DNA of 59,739 nt from Deltaproteobacteria bacterium (lineage in GTDB: Bacteria > Desulfobacterota > Binatia > JACPRU01). Below, in pieces: positions 17,931 to 27,570 of the stretch. Position numbers and translations under genes: made by a program. The notes beneath the pieces are model-generated. The model did no database searches and was not told where the DNA came from. It saw only the letters and a program-made list of their open reading frames with translations. The DNA lies in NCBI GenBank assembly GCA_016189835.1, contig JACPRU010000009.1, positions 1 to 59,739 on the forward strand, given 5' to 3'. Within the stretch, counting starts at the first letter, position 1. Each line of letters begins with the position of its first letter.

Positions 17931-18575
17931 TCATCTCGGCCGCAGGCGCACTCCCAGCACGGCCGCGATGCGCGCGGCGGAAATGCTGCCGGCGCGCACG
18001 ATCACCGGGGCCTCACCGCAGCAGTCGATCACCGTCGATCCCGCCCCCCCCGGCGAGCGGCCGCCGTCGACGTAGAGGTCCACCGCCGCGCCGAAGTACG
18101 CGCGCGCCTGCGCCACGTCGCGGGGCGGCGGCGACCCGCCCGGGTTCGCGCTCGTCGAGGTGAGCGGCCGCCCCAGGTGCTCGACGAGCGCCTGGGCGAG
18201 CGCGTGGCTCGAGATCCGCGCCGCGATCGTCGCGCCGCCGCCCGTCAACACCGCCGACAGGCCGGCGCGTGCGGGAAACGCGATCGTCAGCGCTCCGGGC
18301 CAGAACGCGCTCATCAGCCGCTCCGCGGTCGCGGGAACCGCCGCGACGATCTCGTCGAGCATGGCCCGCGACGCCACCAGCACGGAGATCGGCTTGCCCC
18401 GGTCGCGCCCCTTGAGCGCCGCCAGACGTTCGAGCGCCGCCTCGTCGGTGGCATCGGCGCCGAGCCCGTAGAGCGTCTCGGTGGGGTACACCACCACCCC
18501 TCCCCGCCGCAGCACGTCCACCGCCGGCTCCAGGGAGGCGGGCGGCGGCCTTCTCGCGGCGCCGCTGTCCCTCAA
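17931..18575 (-). CDS. tsaC: L-threonylcarbamoyladenylate synthase (TsaC/Sua5/YrdC)
   Basis: 214 residues. Motifs: [20 protein letters not shown] (about 28-47), [14 protein letters not shown] (about 57-70, the KxR...K substrate site), [20 protein letters not shown], and [15 protein letters not shown] (about 136-150). The enzyme condenses threonine, bicarbonate and ATP to threonylcarbamoyl-AMP for t6A37 in tRNA. This is the short form without the Sua5 C-terminal domain. The start is TTG overlapping the purE stop (TTGA). Confidence 0.9.
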   Translation of the reverse strand: MRDSGAARRPPPASLEPAVDVLRRGGVVVYPTETLYGLGADATDEAALERLAALKGRDRGKPISVLVASRAMLDEIVAAVPATAERLMSAFWPGALTIAFPARAGLSAVLTGGGATIAARISSHALAQALVEHLGRPLTSTSANPGGSPPPRDVAQARAYFGAAVDLYVDGGRSPGGAGSTVIDCCGEAPVIVRAGSISAARIAAVLGVRLRPR

Positions 18576-19093
18576 GCGGGCGGGACTCCCGACCCCTTCT
18601 TCCGCAGCTTCCGGTCGGCGGCGACGGCCTTGCGCTCGAGCTGCCGCTTGAACCGGACGAGCCGGGCGGCCAGACGCGCGTCGCAGAGCGCGAGGATCTG
18701 CGCGGCGAGGATCGCCGCGTTCTCGGCGCCGGCGGCGCCGACGGCGACGGTCGCCACCGGGACGCCCTTCGGCATCTGCACGGTGGCGAGCAGCGCGTCG
18801 AGGCCCTGCAGGCTCGAGGAATCGAGCGGCACGCCGATCACCGGCAGCGGGGTGTGGGCGGCCACCGCTCCCGCGAGATGAGCGGCGCCGCCGGCGCCGC
18901 AGATGAACACGCGGATGCCGCGGGCCGCCGCCGAGGCGGCGTACGCGGCCGTGCGCCGCGGCGTGCGGTGCGCGGACAGCACGTGCACGTCGCAGCCGAC
19001 GCCGAAGGCTTCGAGACGCCGCGCCGCCTGCGACATCACCTCCCAGTCGCTGTCGCTGCCCATCAGGATCGCCACCCGGCTCTTGGTCCTCAC
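18572..19093 (-). CDS. purE: N5-carboxyaminoimidazole ribonucleotide mutase
   Basis: 173 residues from GTG 19091-19093, overlapping the purD stop (GTGA). The class I PurE motifs are clear: [13 protein letters not shown] (about 9-21), [15 protein letters not shown] (about 37-51, catalytic His), [27 protein letters not shown] and [15 protein letters not shown]. It converts N5-CAIR to CAIR in purine synthesis and forms octamers. Class I PurE needs PurK, which is not in the window. The C-terminus has a basic tail ([19 protein letters not shown]) longer than usual. Confidence 0.93.
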   Translation of the reverse strand: MRTKSRVAILMGSDSDWEVMSQAARRLEAFGVGCDVHVLSAHRTPRRTAAYAASAAARGIRVFICGAGGAAHLAGAVAAHTPLPVIGVPLDSSSLQGLDALLATVQMPKGVPVATVAVGAAGAENAAILAAQILALCDARLAARLVRFKRQLERKAVAADRKLRKKGSGVPPA

Positions 19094-20367
19094 GAGAGCC
19101 TCCCCAGCGCCCGCGCGCCGATGTCCTTGCGGTACTGCATCCCTCGCCAGCGGACGGCGCCCGCCGCCCGATAGGCGTGGTCGACCGCCTCGCCCAGCGT
19201 CGCGCCGAGCGCCGTCACGCCGAGCACCCGCCCGCCGGCGGTCACCAGCCGCCCGTCCCGTCGGGTGGTGCCGGCGTGGAAGACGACGCCGTGGCGCCAG
19301 TCGCGCAGTTGCTCGAGGCCGCTGATCTCGTCGCCCTGGGCGACGTCGCCCGGATACCCCTCGGCGGCGAGCACGACGCACACCGACGGGCGCGGGTCCC
19401 AATGGAGGCGCTGTCCCGCCAGGCGCCGCTCGGCCGCCGCCAGCATGACCTCGACCAGATCGCTCTCGAGGCGGACGAGCAGCGCCTGACACTCGGGGTC
19501 GCCGAAGCGGGCATTGAACTCGAGCACCTTGGGCTCTCCCTCGCGGATCATCAGGCCGGCGTAGAGCACTCCCTGATAGCGAATGCCGCGGCTGCGCAGG
19601 CCGGCCACGACCGGCGCCATCACCCGGCGCATCACCCGGTCGTGCACCGCCGTCGTCACCACCGGCGCCGGCGAGTAGGCACCCATGCCGCCGGTGTTCG
19701 GTCCCCGGTCGCCGTCGAAGATCCGCTTGTGGTCCTGGGAGGAAGCCAGCGGCAGCACGGTCTCGCCGTCGGTGAGCGCGAGAAACGAGGCTTCCTCGCC
19801 CTCGAGGCATTCCTCGATCACCAGCGACGAGCCCGCCGAGCCGAAGCGGCGAGCGCGCAGGATCTCGTCGACCGCGGCCAGCGCCTCGGCCTCGGTCGCG
19901 CAGACGAACACCCCCTTGCCCGCCGCCAGCCCGTCGGCCTTGACGACGAGCGGCGCCCCGTTCGCGCGCACGAACCTCTCGGCCGCGTCGGCCTCGCGGA
20001 ACACTCCGAACTTCGCGGTCGGCACGCGACATTCCTCGAGGAGCTGCTTGGCGAAGACCTTGCTGCCCTCGAGGCGCGCGCCGTCGCGCCGCGGCCCGAA
20101 CGCGCGCCGCCCGCGCTTCTCGAGCTCGTCGACCAGGCCGAGCGTGAGCGCCCGTTCGGGGCCGACGACGGTCAGGTCGATCGCCTTCTCGAGGGCGAAG
20201 GCGCACAGGCCCACGACGTCGTCCGCCGCGATCGGCACGCAACGGGCGACGTCGGCGATGCCGCCGTTTCCCGGCGCGCAGTACAGCTCGCGCACGCGCG
20301 GGCTGCGATGGATCTTCCAGCACAGCGCGTGCTCGCGCCCGCCTCCTCCCACGACCAGAACCTTCAT
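19090..20367 (-). CDS. purD: Phosphoribosylamine--glycine ligase
   Basis: 425 residues, full length. Starts [19 protein letters not shown], the GARS N-domain signature, and has [37 protein letters not shown] (ATP-grasp lysine), [17 protein letters not shown] and [17 protein letters not shown] (metal ligands). It joins glycine to phosphoribosylamine with ATP. Starts 13 bases after purH ends and its stop overlaps the purE start. Confidence 0.95.
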   Translation of the reverse strand: MKVLVVGGGGREHALCWKIHRSPRVRELYCAPGNGGIADVARCVPIAADDVVGLCAFALEKAIDLTVVGPERALTLGLVDELEKRGRRAFGPRRDGARLEGSKVFAKQLLEECRVPTAKFGVFREADAAERFVRANGAPLVVKADGLAAGKGVFVCATEAEALAAVDEILRARRFGSAGSSLVIEECLEGEEASFLALTDGETVLPLASSQDHKRIFDGDRGPNTGGMGAYSPAPVVTTAVHDRVMRRVMAPVVAGLRSRGIRYQGVLYAGLMIREGEPKVLEFNARFGDPECQALLVRLESDLVEVMLAAAERRLAGQRLHWDPRPSVCVVLAAEGYPGDVAQGDEISGLEQLRDWRHGVVFHAGTTRRDGRLVTAGGRVLGVTALGATLGEAVDHAYRAAGAVRWRGMQYRKDIGARALGRLS

Positions 20368-20380
20368 CGTGAGACCCGGA

Positions 20381-21955
20381 TCAATGCCGGAAATGCCGCA
20401 GGCCGGTCAGCACCATCGCCATGCCGCGCCGGTCGGCGGCGTCGACCACCTCCGGATCGCGGATGCTGCCGCCGGGATGAGCGACCGCCGTGGCTCCGGC
20501 CTCGGCGCAGACCTCGAGCGCGTCGGGGAACGGGAAGAACGCGTCGGAGGCGACCACCGTCCCCCGCGTGGACAGCTTGTTGGTCTCGGCGCGCAGCACC
20601 GCGAGGCGCGCGGAGTCGACGCGGCTCATCTGCCCGGCGCCGACGCCGACCACCTGATCCTCGCGCGCGAGCACGATGGTGTTCGACTTGGCGTGCTTGC
20701 AGACCTTCCAGGCGAAGTCGAGCGCGCGCAGCTCGCCTTCGCTCGGAGGCCGCTTCGAGACCACCTTGCACGCCCGTACGTCCACCGCCCCGAGGTCGCG
20801 GTCCTGCACGAGCATGCCGCCGACGACCTTCTTCATGTCGAGCCCGTGCGGCCGGTAGTCGGCGAACGCCACCTCGAGCAGGCGCACGTTCTTCTTCGCC
20901 GCGAGGATCCGCTTGGCCTCGGCGCTGAACGACGGCGCGATGACGATCTCGAGGAAGATGTCCTTCATCTGCTCGGCGGTCTCGCCGTCGACCTCGCGGT
21001 TGGTGCCGACGATGCCGCCGAAGATCGACACCGGGTCGCAGGCCCGGCACTTGCGGAACGCATCGACGAGCGACTGCCGCGAGGTGGCGACGCCGCACGG
21101 GTTGGTGTGCTTGATCGCCACCGCCACCGTCTCGCGGAACTCCTTGACGAGCTCGAGCGCGGCGTTGGCGTCGACGATGTTGTTGAACGACAGCTCCTTG
21201 CCCTGGAGCTGGCGGGCCTTGGCGACCGACGGCTCGGGCCCGAGGTCGCCCGCCTCGCGGTAGAACGCCGCCTCCTGGTGGGGGTTCTCGCCGTAGCGGA
21301 GGTCCTGCGCCTTGACCAGCTCGACGTGCAGCGTCTCGCCGAAGCGAACGCGCTTGCCCTCGCGGTCGAGCCCGCCCAGATAGTCGGCGATCGCGCCGTC
21401 GTAGTGGGCGGTGGTGCGGAAGACCTTCTTGGCGAGCTCGCGGTTGGTGGCCGCCGAGACGGCCCCGCCGCTCGCGCGCATCTCGTCGAGCACGCGCGCG
21501 TAGTCCGCCGGGTCGACGATCACCGTGACGAAGGCGTGGTTCTTGGCCGCCGAGCGGATCATCGCCGGTCCGCCGATGTCGATGTTCTCGATCGCTTCGG
21601 TGAACGTCGCCTCGGGGCGCGCGATCGTGGCTTCGAAGGGGTAGAGGTTCACGACCACTAGGTCGATCGTGCCGAAGCCCTGCGCGGCGAGCTGCCTGCG
21701 GTGCTCGGCGCTGTCGCGGATGGCGAGCAAGCCGCCGTGGACCTTGGGGTGCAGCGTCTTCACCCGCCCATCGAGGATCTCCGGCTGGCCCGTGTAGTCC
21801 GAGACCTGCACGACCGCGAGCCCGGCCTCGCGCAGCAGCTTGGCGGTCCCGCCCGTGGAGAGCAGCTCGACGCCGAATCTCGCGAGGGCCCGGGCGAACT
21901 CCACGAGACCCGTCTTGTCGCTGACCGAGACCAGCGCGCGTTCGATCTTTGCCAT
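20381..21955 (-). CDS. purH: Bifunctional AICAR formyltransferase / IMP cyclohydrolase
   Basis: 524 residues. The N-terminal IMP cyclohydrolase domain starts [20 protein letters not shown], with [11 protein letters not shown] and [14 protein letters not shown]. The C-terminal AICAR transformylase has [13 protein letters not shown] (catalytic KHxNPC), [14 protein letters not shown] and the end [10 protein letters not shown]. It catalyses the last two steps to IMP. GTG-ATG precede the body; I use the ATG at 21953-21955. It is first of a ten-kilobase run of minus-strand genes and diverges from thiS with 66 bases between. Confidence 0.95.
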   Translation of the reverse strand: MAKIERALVSVSDKTGLVEFARALARFGVELLSTGGTAKLLREAGLAVVQVSDYTGQPEILDGRVKTLHPKVHGGLLAIRDSAEHRRQLAAQGFGTIDLVVVNLYPFEATIARPEATFTEAIENIDIGGPAMIRSAAKNHAFVTVIVDPADYARVLDEMRASGGAVSAATNRELAKKVFRTTAHYDGAIADYLGGLDREGKRVRFGETLHVELVKAQDLRYGENPHQEAAFYREAGDLGPEPSVAKARQLQGKELSFNNIVDANAALELVKEFRETVAVAIKHTNPCGVATSRQSLVDAFRKCRACDPVSIFGGIVGTNREVDGETAEQMKDIFLEIVIAPSFSAEAKRILAAKKNVRLLEVAFADYRPHGLDMKKVVGGMLVQDRDLGAVDVRACKVVSKRPPSEGELRALDFAWKVCKHAKSNTIVLAREDQVVGVGAGQMSRVDSARLAVLRAETNKLSTRGTVVASDAFFPFPDALEVCAEAGATAVAHPGGSIRDPEVVDAADRRGMAMVLTGLRHFRH

Positions 21956-22021
21956 CACCGACTCCTACGAGACGGACCCTCGGTTGTAAAGAAAGGCGAT
22001 TCACGTTACGGCTTCGAAGTC

Positions 22022-22222
22022 GTGGTGGCCATCGTCAACGGAAGAGAGCGGCCGCTGGCGGCCGGGGTCACGATCGCCGACCTGCTCGCCGAGCTCGCGC
22101 TCGGGGGACGGCGCGTCGCCGTCGAGCTGAATCGCGACATCGTGCCGAAATCGGAGTACGCGTCCCGGCCGATCCGCGACGGCGACCGCATCGAGGTCGT
22201 CCAGTTCGTCGGCGGAGGCTGA
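22022..22222 (+). CDS. thiS: Sulfur carrier protein ThiS
   Basis: 66 residues. It reads [21 protein letters not shown] at the start and ends [14 protein letters not shown]; the C-terminal GlyGly is the thiocarboxylated tail of the ThiS beta-grasp fold. There is no ATG; GTG codons at 22022 and 22025 are the only fits, with no convincing ribosome site. It donates sulfur to ThiG, whose gene starts 6 bases later. No TPP riboswitch was seen in the 66-base gap before it. Confidence 0.85.
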   Translation: MVAIVNGRERPLAAGVTIADLLAELALGGRRVAVELNRDIVPKSEYASRPIRDGDRIEVVQFVGGG

Positions 22223-22228
22223 GGCGCG

Positions 22229-23011
22229 ATGCGCGTGCGGAACGATCCGTTCGTGCTGGCCGGCCGCGAGTACGGCTCGCGGCTGATCGTCGGCACGGGC
22301 AAGTACAAGGACTTCGAGGAGACCCGCCGGGCGATCGAGGCCTCGGGAGCGGAGATCGTCACGGTGGCGCTGCGCCGCGTGAACATCACCGACCGGAGCC
22401 AGGAGAACCTGCTCGACTACGTCGATCCCAAGCAGTACACGATCCTGCCCAACACCGCCGGCTGTTACACCGCCGAGGAGGCGGTCCGCACGGCGCGCCT
22501 GGCCCGCGAGGCGGGAGTCGGCACGCTCGTCAAGCTCGAGGTGATCGGCGATCCGAAGACGCTGTTCCCGGACGTGCCCGCGACGCTCGAGGCGGCGCGC
22601 GTGCTGGTGAAGGAGGGCTTCTCGGTGCTTCCCTACATCACCGACGACCCGATCGCCTGCAAGCGCCTGGAGGAGATCGGCTGCCCGGCGGTGATGCCGC
22701 TGGCGGCGCCGATCGGCTCGGGGCTCGGCATCCGCAATCCCTACAACCTGCAGATCATCCTCGAGCAGAGTCAGGTTCCGGTGATCGTCGACGCCGGCGT
22801 GGGCACGGCTTCGGACGCGGCCGTGGCGCTCGAGCTCGGCTGCGACGCCGTGCTGATGAACACCGCGATCGCCGGCGCCAAGGATCCGATCCTGATGGCG
22901 GAGGCGATGCGCCAGGCGGTCGAGGCCGGGCGCAAGGCATTCCTCGCCGGGCGGATTCCGAAGAAGCTCTACGCGACCGCCTCGAGTCCGACGGAACAGA
23001 TGATTGAGTAG
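22229..23011 (+). CDS. thiG: Thiazole synthase
   Basis: 260 residues, TIM barrel. Motifs: [26 protein letters not shown] (about 46-55), [31 protein letters not shown] (catalytic Lys region), PYITDDP and [16 protein letters not shown], all characteristic of ThiG. It makes the thiazole phosphate of thiamine from deoxyxylulose-5-phosphate, dehydroglycine and ThiS thiocarboxylate. Overlaps thiE by 8 bases. No thiO or thiH lies here to supply dehydroglycine. Confidence 0.95.
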   Translation: MRVRNDPFVLAGREYGSRLIVGTGKYKDFEETRRAIEASGAEIVTVALRRVNITDRSQENLLDYVDPKQYTILPNTAGCYTAEEAVRTARLAREAGVGTLVKLEVIGDPKTLFPDVPATLEAARVLVKEGFSVLPYITDDPIACKRLEEIGCPAVMPLAAPIGSGLGIRNPYNLQIILEQSQVPVIVDAGVGTASDAAVALELGCDAVLMNTAIAGAKDPILMAEAMRQAVEAGRKAFLAGRIPKKLYATASSPTEQMIE

Positions 23012-23639
23012 CGCGCTGCCTCCTCTGCTGGTCATCACCGACCGGCACGCGACGGGGGGCCGGCCGCTGGTCGAGGTCGTGCGCGCCGCGCTCGAGGGTG
23101 GCGCGCGGCTGATCCAGTTGCGCGAGAAGGATCTCGACGGCGGGCCCCTGCTCGCGCTCGCCGCGGAGCTGGTGCGCGAGGCTCGCCGCTTCGAGGCCCG
23201 CGTGCTGGTGAACGACCGCATCGACGTCGCGCTCGCGGCCGGCGCCGCCGGGGTGGTCCTGCCCGCCGACTCCTTCCCCACCGAGACCGCGCGAGGGCTG
23301 CTCGGCGCGTTCGCGCTGCTCGCGCGCTCGACGCACTCGACCGCCGAGGCCGAGAGCGCGGCGCGCGAAGGCTGCGACTTCGCGCTGTTCGGTCCGGTGT
23401 TCGCGACGCCGTCGAAGGCCGCCTACGGAGCCGCGCAGGGCATCGAGCGCCTGAGCGAGGCCTGCCGCGCGCCGCTGCCCGTCTACGCGGTCGGCGGCGT
23501 GACCGCCGAGAACGCGGCCGCGGTACGTCGCGCCGGCGCCGCCGGCGCGGCGGTCATTCGCGAGGTGATGGCGGCGAAGGACCCACGCCGGGCGACCGCG
23601 GCGCTGTTGGCCGCGCTCGGCGAGCGAGCGCTCGCATGA
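23004..23639 (+). CDS. thiE: Thiamine phosphate synthase
   Basis: 211 residues from TTG 23004-23006. Motifs: [27 protein letters not shown] (about 33-46, with the QxREK substrate motif), [20 protein letters not shown] and [17 protein letters not shown], then [15 protein letters not shown]. It joins HMP-PP to thiazole phosphate. The G of the usual HSGxD is varied to RSTHSTAEA as in many ThiE/TenI proteins. The stop overlaps the next ATG (ATGA). Confidence 0.92.
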   Translation: MSSALPPLLVITDRHATGGRPLVEVVRAALEGGARLIQLREKDLDGGPLLALAAELVREARRFEARVLVNDRIDVALAAGAAGVVLPADSFPTETARGLLGAFALLARSTHSTAEAESAAREGCDFALFGPVFATPSKAAYGAAQGIERLSEACRAPLPVYAVGGVTAENAAAVRRAGAAGAAVIREVMAAKDPRRATAALLAALGERALA

Positions 23640-24634
23640 ACGCCTGCCGGCTCCACTCTCCCGCCAGCGTCGACGAGAGCCCGCTTCGTTGGCAGGCCGT
23701 CGAACCGCCGCTGCCCGGCGACGACGAGGTGCGCGTCGCGGTCAGCGCCTGCGGCATCTGCCGCACCGACCTGCACGTGGTGGAGGGCGAGCTACCCCCC
23801 AGGCGTTCCCCGGTCATTCCCGGCCACCAGGTGGTGGGACGCATCGACCGGCTGGGCGCGGGCGCACGCCGCTTCGCGATCGGCCAGCGGGTCGGCATCG
23901 CCTGGCTGCATCGCACCTGCGGCCGCTGCGATTACTGCCGCACGGGGCGCGAGAACCTGTGCGACGACCCGACGTTCACGGGCTGGAGCGTCGACGGGGG
24001 CTACGCCGAATACGTCGTCGCCCCGGAAGCGTTCGTCTACCCGATCCCCGAGGGATTCGCCGACCTCGACGCCGCGCCGCTGCTCTGCGCGGGCATCATC
24101 GGCTTCCGCTGCCTGCGCCTGTCGGGGGTCGGCGGCGGAGCGCGTCTGGGGCTGTTCGGTTTCGGGGCGGCCGCCCACGTGGCGATCCAGGTGGCGCGCC
24201 ACCGGGGGATGGAGGTCTACGCCGTGACCCGCGAGCCCCGCCACTGCGACCTGGCGCGCAGGCTCGGCGCCGCGTGGGCCGGACAGCGCGCCGAGCAGGC
24301 GCCGAAGCCGCTCGACGCCGCGATCCTGTTCGCGCCGGCGGGCGAGCTGGTCCCCGCCGCGCTCCGCATCCTCAAGAAGGGCGGCGTCGTCGTGCTCGGC
24401 GGCATCCACATGAGCCCGATCCCGCCGATGGACTACTCGCTTCTCTATCAGGAGCGCGTGATCCGCAGCGTCGCCAACAACACGCGCGCCGACGGCGAGG
24501 ATTTCCTGCGCGTCGCCGCCGAGATCCCGATCCGCACCGAGATCCAGGTGTTCCCGCTCGAGGCGGCGAATCAGGCCCTCCAGGCGCTCAAGCACGATCG
24601 CGTGCAGGGCGCCGCGGTACTGCGCGTCCGGTGA
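23636..24634 (+). CDS. Zinc-dependent alcohol dehydrogenase family protein
   Basis: 332 residues. N-terminal GroES-like domain with catalytic zinc ligands [10 protein letters not shown] (C about 38) and [10 protein letters not shown] (H, about 62-71), and the structural zinc site [15 protein letters not shown] (about 99-113). The Rossmann part shows [21 protein letters not shown]. The fit is to the subgroup that includes AdhA-like alcohol dehydrogenases and propanol-preferring enzymes; substrate is not evident. Overlaps thiE (ATGA) and the next gene (GTGA), so it is in the thi operon although it has no known thiamine role. Confidence 0.9.
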   Translation: MNACRLHSPASVDESPLRWQAVEPPLPGDDEVRVAVSACGICRTDLHVVEGELPPRRSPVIPGHQVVGRIDRLGAGARRFAIGQRVGIAWLHRTCGRCDYCRTGRENLCDDPTFTGWSVDGGYAEYVVAPEAFVYPIPEGFADLDAAPLLCAGIIGFRCLRLSGVGGGARLGLFGFGAAAHVAIQVARHRGMEVYAVTREPRHCDLARRLGAAWAGQRAEQAPKPLDAAILFAPAGELVPAALRILKKGGVVVLGGIHMSPIPPMDYSLLYQERVIRSVANNTRADGEDFLRVAAEIPIRTEIQVFPLEAANQALQALKHDRVQGAAVLRVR

Positions 24635-24945
24635 GCGCCGACGGCGGCATCGGCGGCGAGCTCGGCGTACCCCCCGCGGAGCGTCCCGCGGTCGAGCGCC
24701 GCGGCCCGCCGAAGCCGCACCCGGCGATCTTCCGCTGCGGCCTGATCCTGATGGTCGCGAGCTTCGCTCTCTACCCGGCCTACGCCGTCATTCTCGTGTT
24801 GCCGGTCTCGGTGGCGACCCAGGCCAAGCTCGGCATCGCGGCCTGGGCGGTGAGCTGGGGTGCGTTCGCGCTGGGCAGCGTGCTCGCGCTACGGGGACGT
24901 TCTTCACTTTCGTCACCTTTCTCGCTTCGTTCTCGAGAAAGGTGA
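24631..24945 (+). CDS. Small two-helix membrane protein, C-terminus formed by a repeat
   Basis: 104 residues, GTG start overlapping the dehydrogenase stop. A proline-rich N-terminus ([20 protein letters not shown]) is followed by two membrane helices, about [20 protein letters not shown] with ILVLPVS, and [18 protein letters not shown]. The last ~17 residues ([17 protein letters not shown]) are encoded inside a perfect inverted repeat, so the natural C-terminus was probably changed when the repeat arrived. Function unknown. Confidence 0.6.
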   Translation: MSADGGIGGELGVPPAERPAVERRGPPKPHPAIFRCGLILMVASFALYPAYAVILVLPVSVATQAKLGIAAWAVSWGAFALGSVLALRGRSSLSSPFSLRSRER

Positions 24946-24965
24946 CGAAAGTGAAGAACGTCCCC
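24893..24965. repeat. Perfect 32-bp inverted repeat (REP/BIME-like), also a two-way terminator
   Basis: The left arm 24893-24924 begins GGGGACGTTCTTCACTTTCG and the right arm 24934-24965 is its exact reverse complement, with a 9-base spacer CTTCGTTCT. It lies between two convergent genes and covers the 3' end of one. The arms are notably richer in A/T than the flanks. Such long perfect hairpins are typical of mobile palindromes spread by REP-associated transposases; the transcribed form would also be a strong terminator from either side. Confidence 0.8.
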
Positions 24966-24967
24966 CT

Positions 24968-25615
24968 CTAGAGGCCGAGGATCTTCACCGACGCGCGGGT
25001 CTTGTGCTTGCGGTTGATGTTGAGCAAGAGCGCGGTCATCGCCTCGAACACCCGCGCGTTGCGCAGCTCCCCGGCATCGACCGGCCGCAGGTCGCGGATG
25101 CGGCGCACCAGCGTGCCGACCAGCTCCTTCGCGGTCTCGTCGTTGCCGCACAGCAGCACGTCGCCCTCCATGGGGCGATCGAGTTCGATCAGCTGATGCG
25201 CGCTCTGATGCTTGAACGCGCTCACCACCCTGGCGCCCGGCGCTTGGGCCTGGATGTTCTCGCCGGCGGATCCCTCGACGGGCGGCTCGATGCCGAAGAA
25301 CTTGCCGTCCACCTTGAGCGGAACGATCGTGTCGATCACCACCTTACCGTCGAGCGCCGCGGCGCACTCGGCGAGGATCGGGTCGATCCCCTCGTAGGGA
25401 AAGGCGAGCACCACGACCTCGGCGGCGGCCGCCGCGACGGCGTTCGGCGCCCCGGACAGCGTCGCTCCCGGCAGCCTCGGCAGCAGGCCGCCGACCGCTT
25501 CCTGCGCCCGCCCGGCCGAGCGAGATCCGATGATGACCGCCTCGCCGATCTGCGCGAGCCGCGCCGCCAGCCCGAGCCCCTCGGGCCCGGTTCCTCCGAG
25601 AACCGCGATCCGCAC
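24968..25615 (-). CDS. npdG: NADPH-dependent F420 reductase
   Basis: 215 residues. It begins MRIAVLGGTGPEGLGLAARL, the NADP-binding glycine loop, and has VIIGSRSAGRAQEAV (arginine for the NADP 2'-phosphate), VVVLAFPYEGI, KVVIDTIVPLKVD and VVSAFKHQSAHQLI (about 130-143). These match the F420H2:NADP+ oxidoreductase (NPD_F420) family. It moves hydride between NADPH and F420. F420-type LLM enzymes are encoded elsewhere in the window, which makes F420 use plausible. Divergent from the AtuA gene across 131 bases. Confidence 0.85.
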   Translation of the reverse strand: MRIAVLGGTGPEGLGLAARLAQIGEAVIIGSRSAGRAQEAVGGLLPRLPGATLSGAPNAVAAAAAEVVVLAFPYEGIDPILAECAAALDGKVVIDTIVPLKVDGKFFGIEPPVEGSAGENIQAQAPGARVVSAFKHQSAHQLIELDRPMEGDVLLCGNDETAKELVGTLVRRIRDLRPVDAGELRNARVFEAMTALLLNINRKHKTRASVKILGL

Positions 25616-25663
25616 GGCTCCTTCTTATCCTTTTCCCGGGGGATTGTCTCGGGATCGAAATTA

Positions 25664-25677
25664 CGGGATGCATCCCG
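25664..25677. promoter_or_regulatory. 14-bp perfect palindrome in divergent intergenic region
   Basis: CGGGATGCATCCCG lies between the divergent F420 reductase (start 25615) and AtuA-family genes (start 25747). A second, imperfect CCCGGGGGATTGTCTCGGG element precedes it. The position suits a regulator binding site for one or both genes. Confidence 0.35.
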
Positions 25678-25746
25678 CCGCAGCGGGCAGGCCGGCGAGG
25701 ATGGCTCTCTGGAGCGCCGTCCGGATTCGCGGTAGAGAGGCCAGCG

Positions 25747-27570
25747 ATGAAGAAGGTCGTGCGGATCGCCAACTCGAGCGGCTACTGGGGCGACGATCCC
25801 GAGGCGCTCTATCGCCAGGTGACCGGCGGACCGGTCGACTACGTGACCGGCGACTACCTGGCCGAGATCACCATGGTGATCCTCGAGCGGCAGCGGCGGG
25901 CCAACCCGAGCCGCGGATACGCTTACGACTTCATCGGCCATTTGCGCCGTGCGCTGCCGGAGATCGCGCGGCGCGGCATCCGCATCGTCGTCAACGCGGG
26001 GGGCGTGAATCCCGAGGCGTGTCGCGAGGCGATCGCCGAGCTGTGCCGCGGCGCCGGCGTGTCGCTGCCGATGGCCGTGGTGGACGGCGGCGATCTGCTG
26101 CCGCGCATCCCGCAGCTTCGCGAGCACGGCGTGTCGCTGCGCCACCTCGACACCGGCGCGGACTTCTCCACGATCGCCGATCACCTGGTGAGCGCCCATG
26201 CCTACCTCGGTGCCCGGCCGATCGCCGCCGCGCTCGACCGCGGCGCACAGATCGTCCTCACCGCCCGCGTCACCGACGCCGCGGTCGCGCTCGGGCCGAT
26301 GATCCACGAGTTCGGCTGGAGCGAGACCGACTGGGATCGGCTGGCGGCCGGCACTCTCGCCGGGCACATCCTCGAGTGCGGCGCGCAGGCGACCGGCGGC
26401 AACTACACCGACTTCCTCGAAGTGCCGTTGTGGAGCGAGAAGGGCTGGTTCGGCTACCCGATCGTGGAGATCGACGAGAGCGGCGAGTTCGTCGTCACCA
26501 AGCACGAGGGCACCGCGGGACTGGTCAACCGCAAGTCGGTCACCGAGCAGCTGCTCTACGAGATCGGCGACCCGAAGGCGTACCTCACGCCCGACGTCAC
26601 CTGCGACTTCACCAGCATGAAGCTCGAGGAAGTGGGCCACGATCGCGTGCGCGTGAGCGGTACGCGCGGATTCCCCGCCCCGCCCTACCTGAAGGTCTCC
26701 GCGGTCTACACCAAGGGCTACCGGGCCACCGGCATGGTGCTGCTGTCCGGGCCGCGCACCCGGCAAAAGGCCGAGCACCTCGCGCAGCTCCTGTGGGGGC
26801 GCTTGAAGCACGAGTTCGAGGACTCGCGCGGCGACCTGATCGGCTTCGACGCGTGCTGGCTCGGCGCCGCCCCGGAGCACACGCCGAACGAGGGCATCCT
26901 GCGCTTCGCGGTGCGCGACGCCGACCGCGCCAAGGTGGAGGAGTTCTCGCGCGTTCTGCTCGGCTTCGGCCTGCAGGGTCCGCCCGGCCTCGGCATGATC
27001 GGCGGCCGGCCCGAGGTCCAGGAGGCGTTCGCGTTCTGGCCGACGCTCGTGCCGCGCGATCTGGTCGACGCGCGCGTGCAGGTCGACGGCACGAGGAACG
27101 CCGAGCCGTTCGAGGTGCCGATGCGGCTCGAGAGCGCCGAGGAGCCCACGGCGACGGCGCGCTCGCAGGAAGGGCCGACCGTGCCGATCCACGAGCGCAC
27201 GCACAACACCCGGCACGCCCGGTTGATCGCCATCGCCTACGCGCGCTCCGGCGACAAGGGGGACTCGGCGAACATCGGCGTCGCCGCGCGCTCGGACGCC
27301 GCCTACGAGTTCCTGCGCAAGGCGCTGACCGCCGAGGTGGTCGCGGAATACTACAAGGGGCTCTGCGGAGGCGAGGTCGTGCGCTACGAGATGCCGAATC
27401 TGCGCGCCTTCAACTTCGTCCTGAAGGAAGCGCTGGGGGGCGGCGGGACGCTGTCCCTGCGGGTCGACCACCAGGGGAAGACCCTGGCCCAGGGCCTGCT
27501 GCGCATGGAGCTCGACGTGCCGGTCGAGGTGTTCGAGTCGGTGAAGCTCGAGCCGCTGAGGGAAGCGTGA
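25747..27570 (+). CDS. AtuA / DUF1446 family protein with C-terminal AtuA-like domain
   Basis: 607 residues. The N-terminal 450 residues are the DUF1446/AtuA domain: VRIANSSGYWGDDPEALYRQ, VTGDYLAEITMVIL, VVNAGGVNPEACREAI, VVDGGDLLPRIPQL, RVTDAAVALGPMIHEFGWS and GGNYTDFLEVPLW. From about 490 a second domain appears (IAYARSGDKGDSANIGVAAR, VVAEYYKGLCGGEVVRYEMPNL), which in other genomes is a separate small protein or fusion. AtuA is needed for acyclic terpene (citronellol) use in Pseudomonas, but its chemistry is unknown. ATGA overlap with the enoyl-CoA hydratase gene supports a shared catabolic role. Confidence 0.88.
   Translation: MKKVVRIANSSGYWGDDPEALYRQVTGGPVDYVTGDYLAEITMVILERQRRANPSRGYAYDFIGHLRRALPEIARRGIRIVVNAGGVNPEACREAIAELCRGAGVSLPMAVVDGGDLLPRIPQLREHGVSLRHLDTGADFSTIADHLVSAHAYLGARPIAAALDRGAQIVLTARVTDAAVALGPMIHEFGWSETDWDRLAAGTLAGHILECGAQATGGNYTDFLEVPLWSEKGWFGYPIVEIDESGEFVVTKHEGTAGLVNRKSVTEQLLYEIGDPKAYLTPDVTCDFTSMKLEEVGHDRVRVSGTRGFPAPPYLKVSAVYTKGYRATGMVLLSGPRTRQKAEHLAQLLWGRLKHEFEDSRGDLIGFDACWLGAAPEHTPNEGILRFAVRDADRAKVEEFSRVLLGFGLQGPPGLGMIGGRPEVQEAFAFWPTLVPRDLVDARVQVDGTRNAEPFEVPMRLESAEEPTATARSQEGPTVPIHERTHNTRHARLIAIAYARSGDKGDSANIGVAARSDAAYEFLRKALTAEVVAEYYKGLCGGEVVRYEMPNLRAFNFVLKEALGGGGTLSLRVDHQGKTLAQGLLRMELDVPVEVFESVKLEPLREA

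Noticed and set aside
21956..22021. TPP riboswitch before thiS
   Set aside because: The gap is 66 bases and lacks the CTGAGA and ACCTGATCTGG-type core.
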